DNA of 42,715 nt from an uncultured Lachnospiraceae bacterium (GTDB taxonomy: Bacteria; Bacillota; Clostridia; Lachnospirales; Lachnospiraceae). Positions 8,485-16,672 of the stretch are shown piece after piece. Under the pieces are notes generated by a model. It was given only the letters and a program-made list of their open reading frames with translations. It did not search any database and was not told where the DNA came from. The first letter of the stretch is position 1; each line of letters begins with the position of its first letter. The translations under genes and the position numbers were made by a program. Where the stretch lies: contig CAJULP010000085.1 of the NCBI GenBank assembly GCA_910587295.1, positions 1 to 42,715 on the forward strand, read 5' to 3'.

Positions 8485-8514
8485 GCCGCCAGTTTGATTT
8501 TTTGACCTGGCGGC
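8485..8514 (-). terminator. Hairpin, possible terminator of the minus-strand small gene
   Basis: GCCGCCAG (8485-8492) pairs perfectly with CTGGCGGC (8507-8514) around a 14-base loop. Read on the minus strand the stem is followed by TGCTTGTTT, a modest T-rich tail, whereas the plus-strand side has none. It lies 67 bases past the stop of the 8581-8757 gene, so a weak intrinsic terminator for that gene is the likeliest role. Confidence 0.45.
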
Positions 8515-8580
8515 AATGAGCTTGTTCTTTATGAGCCATCGTTCTTCTTTTGGAAAAAGCCGTCAACGCCCTGCGCCGAG

Positions 8581-8757
8581 CTATATTTGAACATGGCACG
8601 GATACATTTCCCAGTGTGCCGCAGGGTATTGATTGAAGTAAGTTTTTAAAATCAGGCAGACTTCGTCAATATCCCTGGCCTTTTTGTTGACACGTACGAT
8701 CTTCCCGTCAAACAGATCTGTTTCTTCACAAGTCACGACAAAATAAGATAAATCCAT
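8581..8757 (-). CDS. Small hypothetical protein, 58 residues
   Basis: An ATG at 8757 on the minus strand is preceded by a perfect AGGAGG seven bases away (reading CTAGGAGGAATTACAATG), and the frame runs 58 codons to TAG at 8581-8583. The product begins MDLSYFVVTCEETDLFDGKI and is acidic at the start, with two further cysteines; it has no signal peptide or membrane segment, so it is probably cytosolic. I do not recognise the family. The next gene upstream on this strand (the LytTR regulator) begins far away, so it needs its own promoter or belongs to the accessory patch. The start signal is stronger than for most genes here, which is the main reason to believe it. Confidence 0.7.
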   Translation of the reverse strand: MDLSYFVVTCEETDLFDGKIVRVNKKARDIDEVCLILKTYFNQYPAAHWEMYPCHVQI

Positions 8758-8867
8758 TGTAATTCCTCCTAGTCATTCATTACTTTTAATTCGATTATAA
8801 AGGAATAAAAGGTATTGAAAAGGGGGTTGTAATTTTTTTCGTGTTTTATGTCATTATTTGTTCCCGG

Positions 8868-9587
8868 TTAGTGTTGTTTTGCATTTTTTTGTATTTTGTA
8901 TTTAGGGCTGATGTTATAGGAAACGCCCCGGATCTGTATGGAGTTTTTACCGTTGCTTTCTACGAAATCTGTATTCACCAGATAACTTTTGCTTATGCGC
9001 ATAAATTTGTCAGTCAGTTCTCTTACTTCCCGTTCTACCTGGTCCATTTTCCCGTAAAAATTAGGAGTATCGTTTTTTGAGGTATACAGGAAGATCTTCC
9101 TTTTATAGGAAGAGATATATAGTACGTCATTTAAATTTACGGAATAGGTGATGCCGTTATTTTTAAAGGAATACATACATTTATTCTCGGTATTTTCCAG
9201 GGTGATCCGCTGATAGACATCCAGGAAGATTTTGTGGAAATCTTCATATTGAAAAGGTTTTGGCAGGAAGCGGAAGGGTTCAAGCTGTACCATCTGTGTA
9301 TAATAATGGTCATAGGAAGTCATGAAGACCAATAAGGTGTGATAGTTTTTGGCTTTCATGATTTTTGCGATGAAAAGCCCGTCGATGTCGTTTTTTAAAT
9401 AAATGTCCAGGAAACATACGTCAATATTGCTGCCGGTATTTTCCCGGAACCAGATAAGGAATTTTTCCGGGGAGGTGAAACAGGAAATGGAAGGGGCAGG
9501 AATGTCTAACCTGTGGCAGGAATTAAGAGCCATCTTGAAAACGCTCTCGGCGGTAGCCTTGTTATCTTCTAATATGCATATGTTCAT
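8868..9587 (-). CDS. LytTR-family response regulator
   Basis: Two-component response regulator of the AgrA/LytR type. An N-terminal receiver has E7-D8, phosphoacceptor D61 in FLDIYL, T90/S91 and K110 in LPKPF. A C-terminal LytTR DNA-binding domain follows (about 135-235), with the typical RISKSYLVN segment. The start is ATG 9587, preceded by AGGGGG eight bases away; a longer reading frame to 10097 only runs antisense through the next gene. It has 239 residues. No histidine kinase or peptide signal gene is adjacent, so it is an orphan. A TATAAT-like -10 is visible upstream (around 9634), without a good -35. It is divergent from the sugar two-component operon; whether it controls it is unknown. 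Confidence 0.88.
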   Translation of the reverse strand: MNICILEDNKATAESVFKMALNSCHRLDIPAPSISCFTSPEKFLIWFRENTGSNIDVCFLDIYLKNDIDGLFIAKIMKAKNYHTLLVFMTSYDHYYTQMVQLEPFRFLPKPFQYEDFHKIFLDVYQRITLENTENKCMYSFKNNGITYSVNLNDVLYISSYKRKIFLYTSKNDTPNFYGKMDQVEREVRELTDKFMRISKSYLVNTDFVESNGKNSIQIRGVSYNISPKYKIQKNAKQH

Positions 9588-9728
9588 GTCGGTTCCCCCT
9601 TTTTTCGGAATGTATAAACTTTCTTTGGTTAGATTATAAAATAAACCACAGGGAATAGGAGTGGGCGTATTTTGAATATTTATGGTAAGGTCGGAGTGCA
9701 TCATTTCATTTTGCGGTCCAGTTAAGGC

Positions 9729-9786
9729 TTTACACTTTTTTACATGCAATTTATAATAATTACAGGGACGCCGCAATGAAGCGGCG
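9729..9786 (+). promoter_or_regulatory. Promoter and leader hairpin of the sugar two-component operon
   Basis: TTTACA (9729-9734) and TATAAT (9752-9757) are 17 bases apart, a near-consensus sigma-A promoter pointing at the YesN-type gene at 9859. About a dozen bases after the -10, CGCCGC (9769-9774) and GCGGCG (9781-9786) form a tight stem with an AATGAA loop near the 5' end of the transcript. It has no T-run, so a stabilising leader stem or an operator is likelier than a terminator. Confidence 0.75.
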
Positions 9787-9858
9787 CATTTGCTGCAGAG
9801 AAAGAATGTAGAAAAAATAGAGTAAGAATATACAGAAAGAATAGGGAAGGGGTAAGTA

Positions 9859-11490
9859 ATGGGGTTATATCGTATCATGCTGGTAGACGACGAGGAAGAA
9901 GTCCGCAAGGCCATGATCCGCAAGATGGATTGGGAAAAGCTTGGCTTTACCGTGGTTGGAGATGCGGAAAACGGCGAGGATGCCCTGGAAAAATTAGAGC
10001 ACTTAGAGCCTGATGTGGTCATGACGGATATCCGGATGCCGTATATGGACGGGCTGACGTTGACGGCAAAGATACGGGAAAAGTACCCTTCCATCAAGAT
10101 CCTTATCTTTTCCGGTTATGACGATTTTGAATATGCCCAAAAGGCGATCAAACTAAATGTCACGGAATATATCTTAAAGCCGGTAAACGGGGAGGAACTT
10201 GCGAAGATTTTGAACCGGGTGCGGGAAAACCTGGATGAGGAGATAGAACAGCGGCGGGATATCAGTCAGCTTCGGGAACGGTACCGCAGGAGCCTTCCTA
10301 TCATCAGGGAACTTTTCTTAAATAAACTGGTGCAGGGAAATGTGGCGGAGGAAGAGGTCCGGCCAAAGCTTATCGAATATGGCATAGACATTTTGGATGC
10401 CGATGAATTGGTAGCGGCAGTGATCAGTGTGGAAAGGGAAGAGCGGGGAATGGAAGCGCAATCTCTGCCGTTTCAGAAAGAACGGAAGCTGATTCCCATA
10501 TCGGTACGGGGACTTTTAGAGGATCATCTTAAGGGATATTTTCGTTTTGCCAGCTTTGATTCCGATGACGGGATCGGGGTCATAGCCGCTATCGACATTG
10601 CCGCTAGCGGCAAGGAGAACAATAAGACAGGGTTTATCAGTATCCTGACGGATATTTGTAAAGAGACCCGAAGAATCTTGGGGGTAACGGTAACGATCGG
10701 TGTGGGGCATGGCAATTCCCGCCCTGAGAAGATATGCGAGTCATACCAGTCGGCGGTAGATGCCCTTGGTTACAAAGCCATTGCGGGAACGGGGGAAACA
10801 ATTTTCATCGGCGATATGGAACCGGTAAGCCGGGGGAAACTGCAGTTAAACCAAAAAGACGAGACGGAGCTGGAAAACAAGATCAAGTTCGGCACGCCAA
10901 AGGAGATTGAGGAGGAGGTGAAAACGCTTGCGGCAAGGATGGATGATACCCGGGTACATTCCAGCCAGTATCAGGTTTACATGCTTTCTTTGGTCAATTG
11001 CATTACCCGTCTGATCCAGCAGTATGAAATGGACCTTCGGCAGGTTTTTGACCCGGACGGGGGGATCATGAAACTGCTTGGCGGCGGACAGGACCGGGAG
11101 GAATTTACCAGGTGGCTTACGCAGATAGCATGTTTAATGAATGAGACCATCAGCTGCCGCCGGAGCAACACCACGAGACAGGTGATCGAGGAAGCGAAAA
11201 AATATATCCAGGAACATTATCAGGAGCCGGATTTGTCTGTTGACATGATCTGCAGGCAGCTTTCCATGAGCCCGGCGTACTTTTCCACCATGTTTAGGAA
11301 AGAGACCGGGAAAACCTGCGTGGCATATCTGACAGACGTGAGGTTAAACAGGGCTGTGGAGCTTTTAAACCAGACCAATGACAAAACTTATATGATCGCC
11401 CAGAAGGTAGGGTATCAGGAGCAGAATTATTTCAGTTATGTCTTTAAAAAGAAATTCGGGGTATCGCCCACGAAATTCAGGGGAGCATGA
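9859..11490 (+). CDS. YesN-type response regulator, receiver plus AraC HTH
   Basis: Transcription factor of a two-component system. The receiver domain (1-120) has D10/D11, phosphoacceptor D57 in MTDIRMPYMDG, S85 in FSGYDDF and K107 in ILKPVN. A long helical and GGDEF-like-fold linker (about 130-430) follows, then a C-terminal AraC-type double helix-turn-helix (about 440-543; SMSPAYFSTMFRKETG and VGYQEQNYFSYVFKKKFG). A length of 543 residues is typical for the YesN group. It lies 21 bases before the cognate YesM-type kinase. By context it should activate this locus, most plausibly the mglB promoter, in response to extracellular sugar. Confidence 0.93.
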   Translation: MGLYRIMLVDDEEEVRKAMIRKMDWEKLGFTVVGDAENGEDALEKLEHLEPDVVMTDIRMPYMDGLTLTAKIREKYPSIKILIFSGYDDFEYAQKAIKLNVTEYILKPVNGEELAKILNRVRENLDEEIEQRRDISQLRERYRRSLPIIRELFLNKLVQGNVAEEEVRPKLIEYGIDILDADELVAAVISVEREERGMEAQSLPFQKERKLIPISVRGLLEDHLKGYFRFASFDSDDGIGVIAAIDIAASGKENNKTGFISILTDICKETRRILGVTVTIGVGHGNSRPEKICESYQSAVDALGYKAIAGTGETIFIGDMEPVSRGKLQLNQKDETELENKIKFGTPKEIEEEVKTLAARMDDTRVHSSQYQVYMLSLVNCITRLIQQYEMDLRQVFDPDGGIMKLLGGGQDREEFTRWLTQIACLMNETISCRRSNTTRQVIEEAKKYIQEHYQEPDLSVDMICRQLSMSPAYFSTMFRKETGKTCVAYLTDVRLNRAVELLNQTNDKTYMIAQKVGYQEQNYFSYVFKKKFGVSPTKFRGA

Positions 11491-11511
11491 TGAGCCGAGG
11501 CAGGAGGGTGT

Positions 11512-13308
11512 ATGGCAAAGCAGAAAAAATCTGATTTTTTTCAGCGGGTAAGTATCCGTAACACGATTTTTATCTATTTTACGGTAAGCGCCCTTGTTAT
11601 GCTCCTGCTGGTAGGGGTATCCATATACGGGCGGCTGGAAGAGCAGCTTTCGGCTGTGGTACGAAAAGAAAACCAGACAGTGATCAATCAGGTAAACCTT
11701 TCCATGGATACGTATCTTCGCACCGTTATGAAACTGTCGGATTCGCTGTATTATGGGATCATTAAGAATGTGGATCTGCTTGCCAAGGAAGAGACGGTAA
11801 ACAGCGAAATGACGCTTCTGTATGACAATAACAAGGATGCCGTCTCCAATATTGCATTATTGTCTAAGGATGGGGAGCTGCTTACGGCAGTGCCGGCGGC
11901 CCGGCTTAAGCCCGATTTGGACGTGACAAGGGAAGAATGGTTTAAGGATACCTTAGAGCACCCGGAAAACCTGCATTTTTCAATGCCGCATGTACAGAAT
12001 ATATTTGACAACAGTGAAAACCAGTACCGGTGGGTCATTACGCTTTCCCGCGCGGTGGAGATCACGGAAGGCACTTCCACCGCACAGGGTGTTTTGCTGA
12101 TCGACATGACTTACTCCAGTCTGCAGTATATGCTGGATAATATTTTATTGGGAGATCAGGGGTACTTATACCTGATCAGCAGCGGCGGCGGGCTGATCTA
12201 TCATCCTAAGATGCAGCTGATCGATGTTGGGCTGGAGGAGGAAAATATAAAGGCGGCCAGTACTTACCGGGATGGAAACTACAGGGAAACCTGGCAGGGG
12301 AAAGAGCGGGATATCATTGCAAAAACGGTAGGGTACACCGGGTGGAAGATCATAGGGGTGGTGCCGGAGCAGGGCTTTACTTTAAATGGGGTGAAGACCC
12401 AATTGTTTATGGTGTTTGTGGTGGCATTCTTCCTGTTTTTGCTTGCGGTGATCAACGCCTATATTTCGTCTAAGATCACGGCTCCCATAAAGGAATTGGA
12501 AAAGTCGGTAAACGCCTTGGAGGCAGGGGAGCTTGACACGGATATTGATATCGGCGGTTCCTACGAGATCCAGCACTTAGGGCGTTCCATTGGGGAGATG
12601 GCAAGGCGGATCCAGGTACTGATGGAAGATATAGTAGCGCAGCATGAGTCAAAGAGGAAAAGTGAATTTGACACGCTCCAGTCTCAGATTAACCCTCACT
12701 TTTTGTACAATACACTTGATATTATCGTGTGGATGATCGAAAATGAGCAGAAACAGGAGGCAGTGAAGATCGTAACTGCCCTTGCGCGTTTTTTCCGTAT
12801 CAGTTTAAGCAAAGGAAAGAGCATCATCCCCGTAGGAGATGAGTTAGAACATGTGCGCAACTACCTGACGATCCAGCAGAAGCGGTTTAAAAATAAATTT
12901 ACTTACCGGATCCAGGCGGCGGACGAGGTGTTAAACCTGGCATCTTTAAAGCTGATGCTGCAGCCGTTGGTGGAAAATGCCATTTACCATGGAATGGAGT
13001 TTATGGATGGCGACGGGGAAATTTTGGTGAAGGCGGAACTTAAAGATGGGGGCTTGTGCTTTACCATTGCGGACAACGGGCTTGGTATGACGGAAAAACA
13101 GGTGGAGGGGCTTCTTACCGGGGAGACGAAAAGCTCATCGGGAAAGGGGTCCGGCATCGGGGTAAAGAATGTCAATGAACGGATCAGGCTTTATTTTGGC
13201 GAAGGTTACGGGCTTACGATCCTTTCGGAACCGGATGAAGGAACTGCCATAAAAATACGGTTGCCCGCTGTTTCATATAAGGAGCTTTTGGAACATGAAG
13301 GTGCATGA
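11512..13308 (+). CDS. YesM-type sensor histidine kinase
   Basis: Membrane sensor kinase partnered with the preceding regulator. A first transmembrane helix (about 18-40) is followed by a large extracellular Cache-type sensor region (about 45-290, with GYLYLISSGGGLIYHP), a second transmembrane helix (about 298-318), a HAMP domain, then the His-kinase domain with H396 in INPHFLYN, the N box at N489 (LQPLVENAIYHG) and glycine-rich GSGIGVKNVNERI. A length of 598 residues is complete. Its last 14 bases overlap the next gene, a membrane-anchored binding protein, which suggests tight co-expression and probably physical partnership. Confidence 0.94.
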   Translation: MAKQKKSDFFQRVSIRNTIFIYFTVSALVMLLLVGVSIYGRLEEQLSAVVRKENQTVINQVNLSMDTYLRTVMKLSDSLYYGIIKNVDLLAKEETVNSEMTLLYDNNKDAVSNIALLSKDGELLTAVPAARLKPDLDVTREEWFKDTLEHPENLHFSMPHVQNIFDNSENQYRWVITLSRAVEITEGTSTAQGVLLIDMTYSSLQYMLDNILLGDQGYLYLISSGGGLIYHPKMQLIDVGLEEENIKAASTYRDGNYRETWQGKERDIIAKTVGYTGWKIIGVVPEQGFTLNGVKTQLFMVFVVAFFLFLLAVINAYISSKITAPIKELEKSVNALEAGELDTDIDIGGSYEIQHLGRSIGEMARRIQVLMEDIVAQHESKRKSEFDTLQSQINPHFLYNTLDIIVWMIENEQKQEAVKIVTALARFFRISLSKGKSIIPVGDELEHVRNYLTIQQKRFKNKFTYRIQAADEVLNLASLKLMLQPLVENAIYHGMEFMDGDGEILVKAELKDGGLCFTIADNGLGMTEKQVEGLLTGETKSSSGKGSGIGVKNVNERIRLYFGEGYGLTILSEPDEGTAIKIRLPAVSYKELLEHEGA

Positions 13309-14278
13309 CATTTTGCATAACAAAGAAAAAAAGGTAAATTTTCTCTGGATCTTATACGGGCTTGTGCTGGTGATCTTGTTTTTAGTCTCATCCACGGATC
13401 TGATCATTAAAGAGGAAACGGCAAAGATCTATCCGATCTCAGTGGTCATCGGGGATGTTTCCGACGAAAACTACGTGAATTTCCGCAAAGGGATGGAAAG
13501 GGCCGCCATGGAGTTTAACGGGGATATCAGCTTTATCACTTTGTACGAAAAAGGGAGCGCCGCACAGCAAAAAGAACTGATGCTGCGGGAGCAGGAAGAT
13601 GGAAGCCGGGCTCTCATCGTAGCGCCGGTGGATGCGGGGATGGCAGCCGGCATGCAGCAGGATAACCTGCTCACCGTTCCGGTGGTCTTTATTAATACGG
13701 AAAAAGAAAAAGTGGAAGGACTTAATAATATGGCGGTCCTTACTTTTGATTATCATGCCATGGGATGCAGGATGGGGGAGAGGATTTTGGAGGAACATCC
13801 CGGGGAAGATAAGGTATATCTGTTAGAAGGAGAAAAAATGAATGAAGTGGATATGTTGTTTGCGCAGGGAGTACGGGATACGCTTTCCGTAAAAGGGTGG
13901 ACGGTCTTTTTGATAGAAAGCGCTGGTGAAAATGATTGGGCGCAGGTTTTGGAAGAAGCGGTGCTGATCGCACCAAATCCGGAAAGTCTTTTGAGGGCGG
14001 CGCAGTTTCTTGTGGAGGATGAGCAGTCGAAAGAGAAAGTGAAAGGGCTTTACGGGCGGGGGAGTACCGTTCCTTTATTAAACTATCTTGATAAGGGGAT
14101 CATACAGGGACTTTGTGTGACAGACGATTTCAGCGCCGGGTACTTAAGTGTGAAAACGGCAGTGGAACTGGCCGAAAACCGGCCGGTGGAAGAGATGGGA
14201 TATTTGGAAAGTTATGATATCGGCCGGGAGGATCTGCGGAATGAAAAATATGAAAAAATTCTGTTTCCTATTGAATAG
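13295..14278 (+). CDS. Membrane-anchored periplasmic-binding-like protein
   Basis: Sugar-binding-protein fold of type I (RbsB/LacI-like), 327 residues. The N-terminus has a charged segment and one transmembrane helix (about 16-37) without a lipobox cysteine, so it should stay anchored with the binding domain outside. The domain begins YPISVVIGDVSDENY and shows the type I pattern (ALIVAPVDAG, VPVVFINTE, GLCVTDDFSAGYLSV). The start overlaps the kinase gene by 14 bases, and the end overlaps the next gene by 38. By analogy with the published XylFII-LytS pair of Clostridium, in which an anchored binding protein presents sugar to a kinase, a sensing role is more likely than transport. That role is inference; the ligand is unknown. 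Confidence 0.8.
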   Translation: MKVHDILHNKEKKVNFLWILYGLVLVILFLVSSTDLIIKEETAKIYPISVVIGDVSDENYVNFRKGMERAAMEFNGDISFITLYEKGSAAQQKELMLREQEDGSRALIVAPVDAGMAAGMQQDNLLTVPVVFINTEKEKVEGLNNMAVLTFDYHAMGCRMGERILEEHPGEDKVYLLEGEKMNEVDMLFAQGVRDTLSVKGWTVFLIESAGENDWAQVLEEAVLIAPNPESLLRAAQFLVEDEQSKEKVKGLYGRGSTVPLLNYLDKGIIQGLCVTDDFSAGYLSVKTAVELAENRPVEEMGYLESYDIGREDLRNEKYEKILFPIE

Positions 14279-15263
14279 TCTGCTGCTGTGCGCGGTAATG
14301 ATGTTTACCGGCTGCGGCAGAGCGGAAAATGAAACGGAGAAAAAATCCATCCGCATCGGGGTAAGCCTGTACCAGGGGGATGACACTTTTATCAACAACA
14401 TCAGGGGGGAACTGGAGAAATGTGCCAAAGCCTATGAACAGGAAAACGGGGTGAAGGTGAACCTGGATATCCAGGACGCCAAAGGAAGCCAGAACACTCA
14501 AAATGATCAGGTAGAGCGGTTTATTTCGTTAGGCTGTGATGTGCTGTGCATCAACCCGGTGGACAGGACGGCTGCGTCGGTGATGATCGATAAGGCAATG
14601 GCAGCAGAGATACCGGTGGTATTTTTTAACAGGCAGCCGGTGGAAGAGGATATGGACCGGTGGGACCAGCTTTATTATATAGAGGCGGTGGCCAAGGAAT
14701 CGGCGGTCTTACAGGGAGGGATCGTGGTGGACAGGTACAGGGAAAACCCGGAAAGCCTGGATCTAAACGGGGATGGGGTGGTAAGTTATGTACTCCTTGA
14801 GGGGGAAAGCAGCCATCAGGACGCCTTGATCCGCACGGAATGGTCGGTAAAGACTTTAAAAGACGGCGGTGTTCCGGTGGAAAAGATCACAGGAGGGATC
14901 GCTAACTGGGAACGGAGCCAGGCCTCGGCGTTGATGGAGCAGTGGCTTGAGAAGTACCCGGGGCAGATCGAGCTGATCTTGTGCAATAATGACGATATGG
15001 CGCTTGGCGCCATTGATGCTATGGAACGGGCAGGGATATCCGGGATCTGTGCGGTAGGGATCGACGGAACAACGCCGGGCCTTGAGGCGGTGGCAAACGG
15101 AAAGCTTTTGGGAACCGTATCCAGCGATAAAGAGCGCTATGCCGGGGCAATCTTTACCATAGCGGCCTGTAAGGCGATGGAACAGGAGATTCCGCCGGAG
15201 ATCGAGCTTGTGGAAGGGAAATATTACCACTGTCCACAGCAGATTGTCGTAAAAAATCAATAA
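14241..15263 (+). CDS. Galactose-type sugar-binding lipoprotein (MglB-like)
   Basis: Extracellular solute-binding lipoprotein of 340 residues. The signal peptide ends in a lipobox-like MFTGC with C25 as the lipid site. The mature part has MglB features: IRIGVSLYQGDDTFINNI, VFFNRQPVEED, the EF-hand-like calcium loop DLNGDGVVSYVLLEGE, and LILCNNDDMALGAIDAM. The ATG at 14241 is preceded by GGGAGG nine bases away, inside the end of the previous gene (38-base overlap). It shares ancestry with mglB 136 bases downstream, but lies in the kinase operon. That placement suggests it feeds the sensor, or is an alternative receptor for the same MglA/MglC transporter. Confidence 0.85.
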   Translation: MKNMKKFCFLLNSLLLCAVMMFTGCGRAENETEKKSIRIGVSLYQGDDTFINNIRGELEKCAKAYEQENGVKVNLDIQDAKGSQNTQNDQVERFISLGCDVLCINPVDRTAASVMIDKAMAAEIPVVFFNRQPVEEDMDRWDQLYYIEAVAKESAVLQGGIVVDRYRENPESLDLNGDGVVSYVLLEGESSHQDALIRTEWSVKTLKDGGVPVEKITGGIANWERSQASALMEQWLEKYPGQIELILCNNDDMALGAIDAMERAGISGICAVGIDGTTPGLEAVANGKLLGTVSSDKERYAGAIFTIAACKAMEQEIPPEIELVEGKYYHCPQQIVVKNQ

Positions 15264-15334
15264 ATTTTGTAAAGAAATGAAAAAAATCAATAATAAACAA
15301 AAAAAATTCTATAGAAAATGCTGTATTGGCGTAG

Positions 15335-15370
15335 TATAATGTATTTGTCAGTGATGCAAACTGACAAATA
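15335..15370 (+). promoter_or_regulatory. mglB promoter -10 with perfect 11-bp inverted repeat
   Basis: A TATAAT box (15335-15340) is the best -10 in the 135-base gap before mglB. The hexamer 17 bases upstream (TAGAAA) is far from TTGACA, which is typical of an activator-dependent promoter. Directly after it, TATTTGTCAGT (15342-15352) and ACTGACAAATA (15360-15370) are perfect inverted arms around GATGCAA. It covers the expected start of transcription. It could be an operator or a 5' mRNA stem that protects the abundant mglB message. The neighbouring YesN-type regulator is the obvious candidate activator, but its site is not identified. Confidence 0.6.
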
Positions 15371-15398
15371 TCATATTATCTAAAGGGAGGATAAACAC

Positions 15399-16580
15399 AT
15401 GAAGAAGAAAATTTTGGCTTTAGTGCTGGCGTCCTGTATGGCATTGTCTCTGGCAGCCTGCGGCGGCAAAGCAGATGAGGCAGCAGCACCGGCAAGCGAG
15501 CCGGAAACGGCAGCACAGGATGAGGCCGACGCAGCCGATCAGGCAGAGACAGAAGAGCCCGAACAGGAAGAAGAGCAGCCTACGGCAGTGGAAGGTGATG
15601 TTTCCGTATTCTATTATACGTATGGGGATACTTACATTTCCAGCGTTCGTTCCGCTCTTGATTCCGCTCTTGAATCAGCAGGGATTCCTTATCAGGATTA
15701 TGACAGTAACAACAGCCAGACCACACAGACGGAACAGGTTACCACGGCAATTGCCAAGGGAACTTCCTTATTGGTTGTAAACCTGGTGGACAGCGGTTCT
15801 GATGATGCGGCTAAAAACATTATCGAGCAGGCTAGCGCTCAGAATATCCCAGTGATCTTCTTTAACCGTTCTGTAAGTGAAGAAGTGGTAAGCAGCTATG
15901 ACAAATGTGTATTCGTAGGAACCGATTACGAAATGGCAGGCCATATGCAGGGTGAAATGATCGGCAATTACCTGATGGAGAATTTCGATACGGTTGACTT
16001 AAACGGCGACGGGGAGATCTCCTATGTAATGTTCAAAGGCCAGGAAGGTAATGCGGAAGCAATTGCTCGTACTCAGTATGGCGTGGAAGATGCAGACGCA
16101 ATCCTTACAGCAGGCGGTAAGTCAGCACTTTCTTTCTATGACAGCAGCAACTCAAACCTGTACCTGGTTGACCAGGATGGCGCATGGTCCGCAGCGGCAG
16201 CTAACAATTATATGCAGACGATCCTGTCACAGTACAGTGAAGCAAACAACAACATGGTTGAGCTTGTAATCGCAAACAATGATGAAATGGCAATCGGTGC
16301 CGTAACAGCATTGCAGAACGCAGGCTACAACTTAGAAGATGGCAGCGCTACCGTGATTCCCGTATTTGGTGTAGACGCTACTGACGCAGCAAAAGAAGCC
16401 ATTGGTAAAGGAACCATGACCGGTACCATCAAGCAGGATGCTGACGGTATGGCTAACACCATCGCACAGATTTCCGCTAACTTTATGGGTGGCGCAGACA
16501 CCTTTGCGGATGTAGCGGCAGAGAACGTGGTTGGAACATGGCGTGTAAACATTCCTTACGCAACCTACACAGGTGAATGA
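15399..16580 (+). CDS. mglB: Galactose/methyl-galactoside-type ABC substrate-binding lipoprotein
   Basis: Captures sugar outside the cell and delivers it to MglA/MglC. A signal peptide with lipobox SLAAC (C21) is followed by a low-complexity Ala/Glu/Gln linker (about 25-68) that tethers the domain to the membrane. The type I binding domain follows (VSVFYYTYGDTYISSV, VIFFNRSVSEE, VIANNDEMAIGAV), with the MglB calcium loop DLNGDGEISYVMFKG. A length of 393 residues is longer than E. coli MglB because of the linker. GGGAGG lies upstream of the ATG. It heads the mglBAC transport unit. The substrate is inferred from family resemblance: galactose, glucose or a methyl-galactoside; others are possible. 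Confidence 0.9.
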   Translation: MKKKILALVLASCMALSLAACGGKADEAAAPASEPETAAQDEADAADQAETEEPEQEEEQPTAVEGDVSVFYYTYGDTYISSVRSALDSALESAGIPYQDYDSNNSQTTQTEQVTTAIAKGTSLLVVNLVDSGSDDAAKNIIEQASAQNIPVIFFNRSVSEEVVSSYDKCVFVGTDYEMAGHMQGEMIGNYLMENFDTVDLNGDGEISYVMFKGQEGNAEAIARTQYGVEDADAILTAGGKSALSFYDSSNSNLYLVDQDGAWSAAAANNYMQTILSQYSEANNNMVELVIANNDEMAIGAVTALQNAGYNLEDGSATVIPVFGVDATDAAKEAIGKGTMTGTIKQDADGMANTIAQISANFMGGADTFADVAAENVVGTWRVNIPYATYTGE

Positions 16581-16609
16581 TAACAGGCGGACGGATATAA
16601 CGTATGATT

Positions 16610-16639
16610 ACTGCAACCGCACATAAGTGTGGTTGCAGT
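16610..16639 (+). terminator. Intercistronic hairpin between mglB and mglA
   Basis: ACTGCAACCGCAC (16610-16622) pairs with GTGTGGTTGCAGT (16627-16639) over 13 positions, one of them a G-T wobble, around an ATAA loop. The tail TTCGTATA is poor in T, so termination would be partial. Such a hairpin is expected after a binding-protein gene, where it protects mglB mRNA and reduces read-through into the ATPase and permease genes. It is 34 bases upstream of mglA. Confidence 0.7.
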
Positions 16640-16672
16640 TTCGTATATAGAATTTAAACAGGGGGTGACAAT

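Noticed and set aside
9588..10097. Upstream extension of the LytTR regulator frame to give a 409-residue protein
   Set aside because: The extension is antisense to the receiver domain of the next gene; the receiver fold and an AGGGGG site both begin at 9587.
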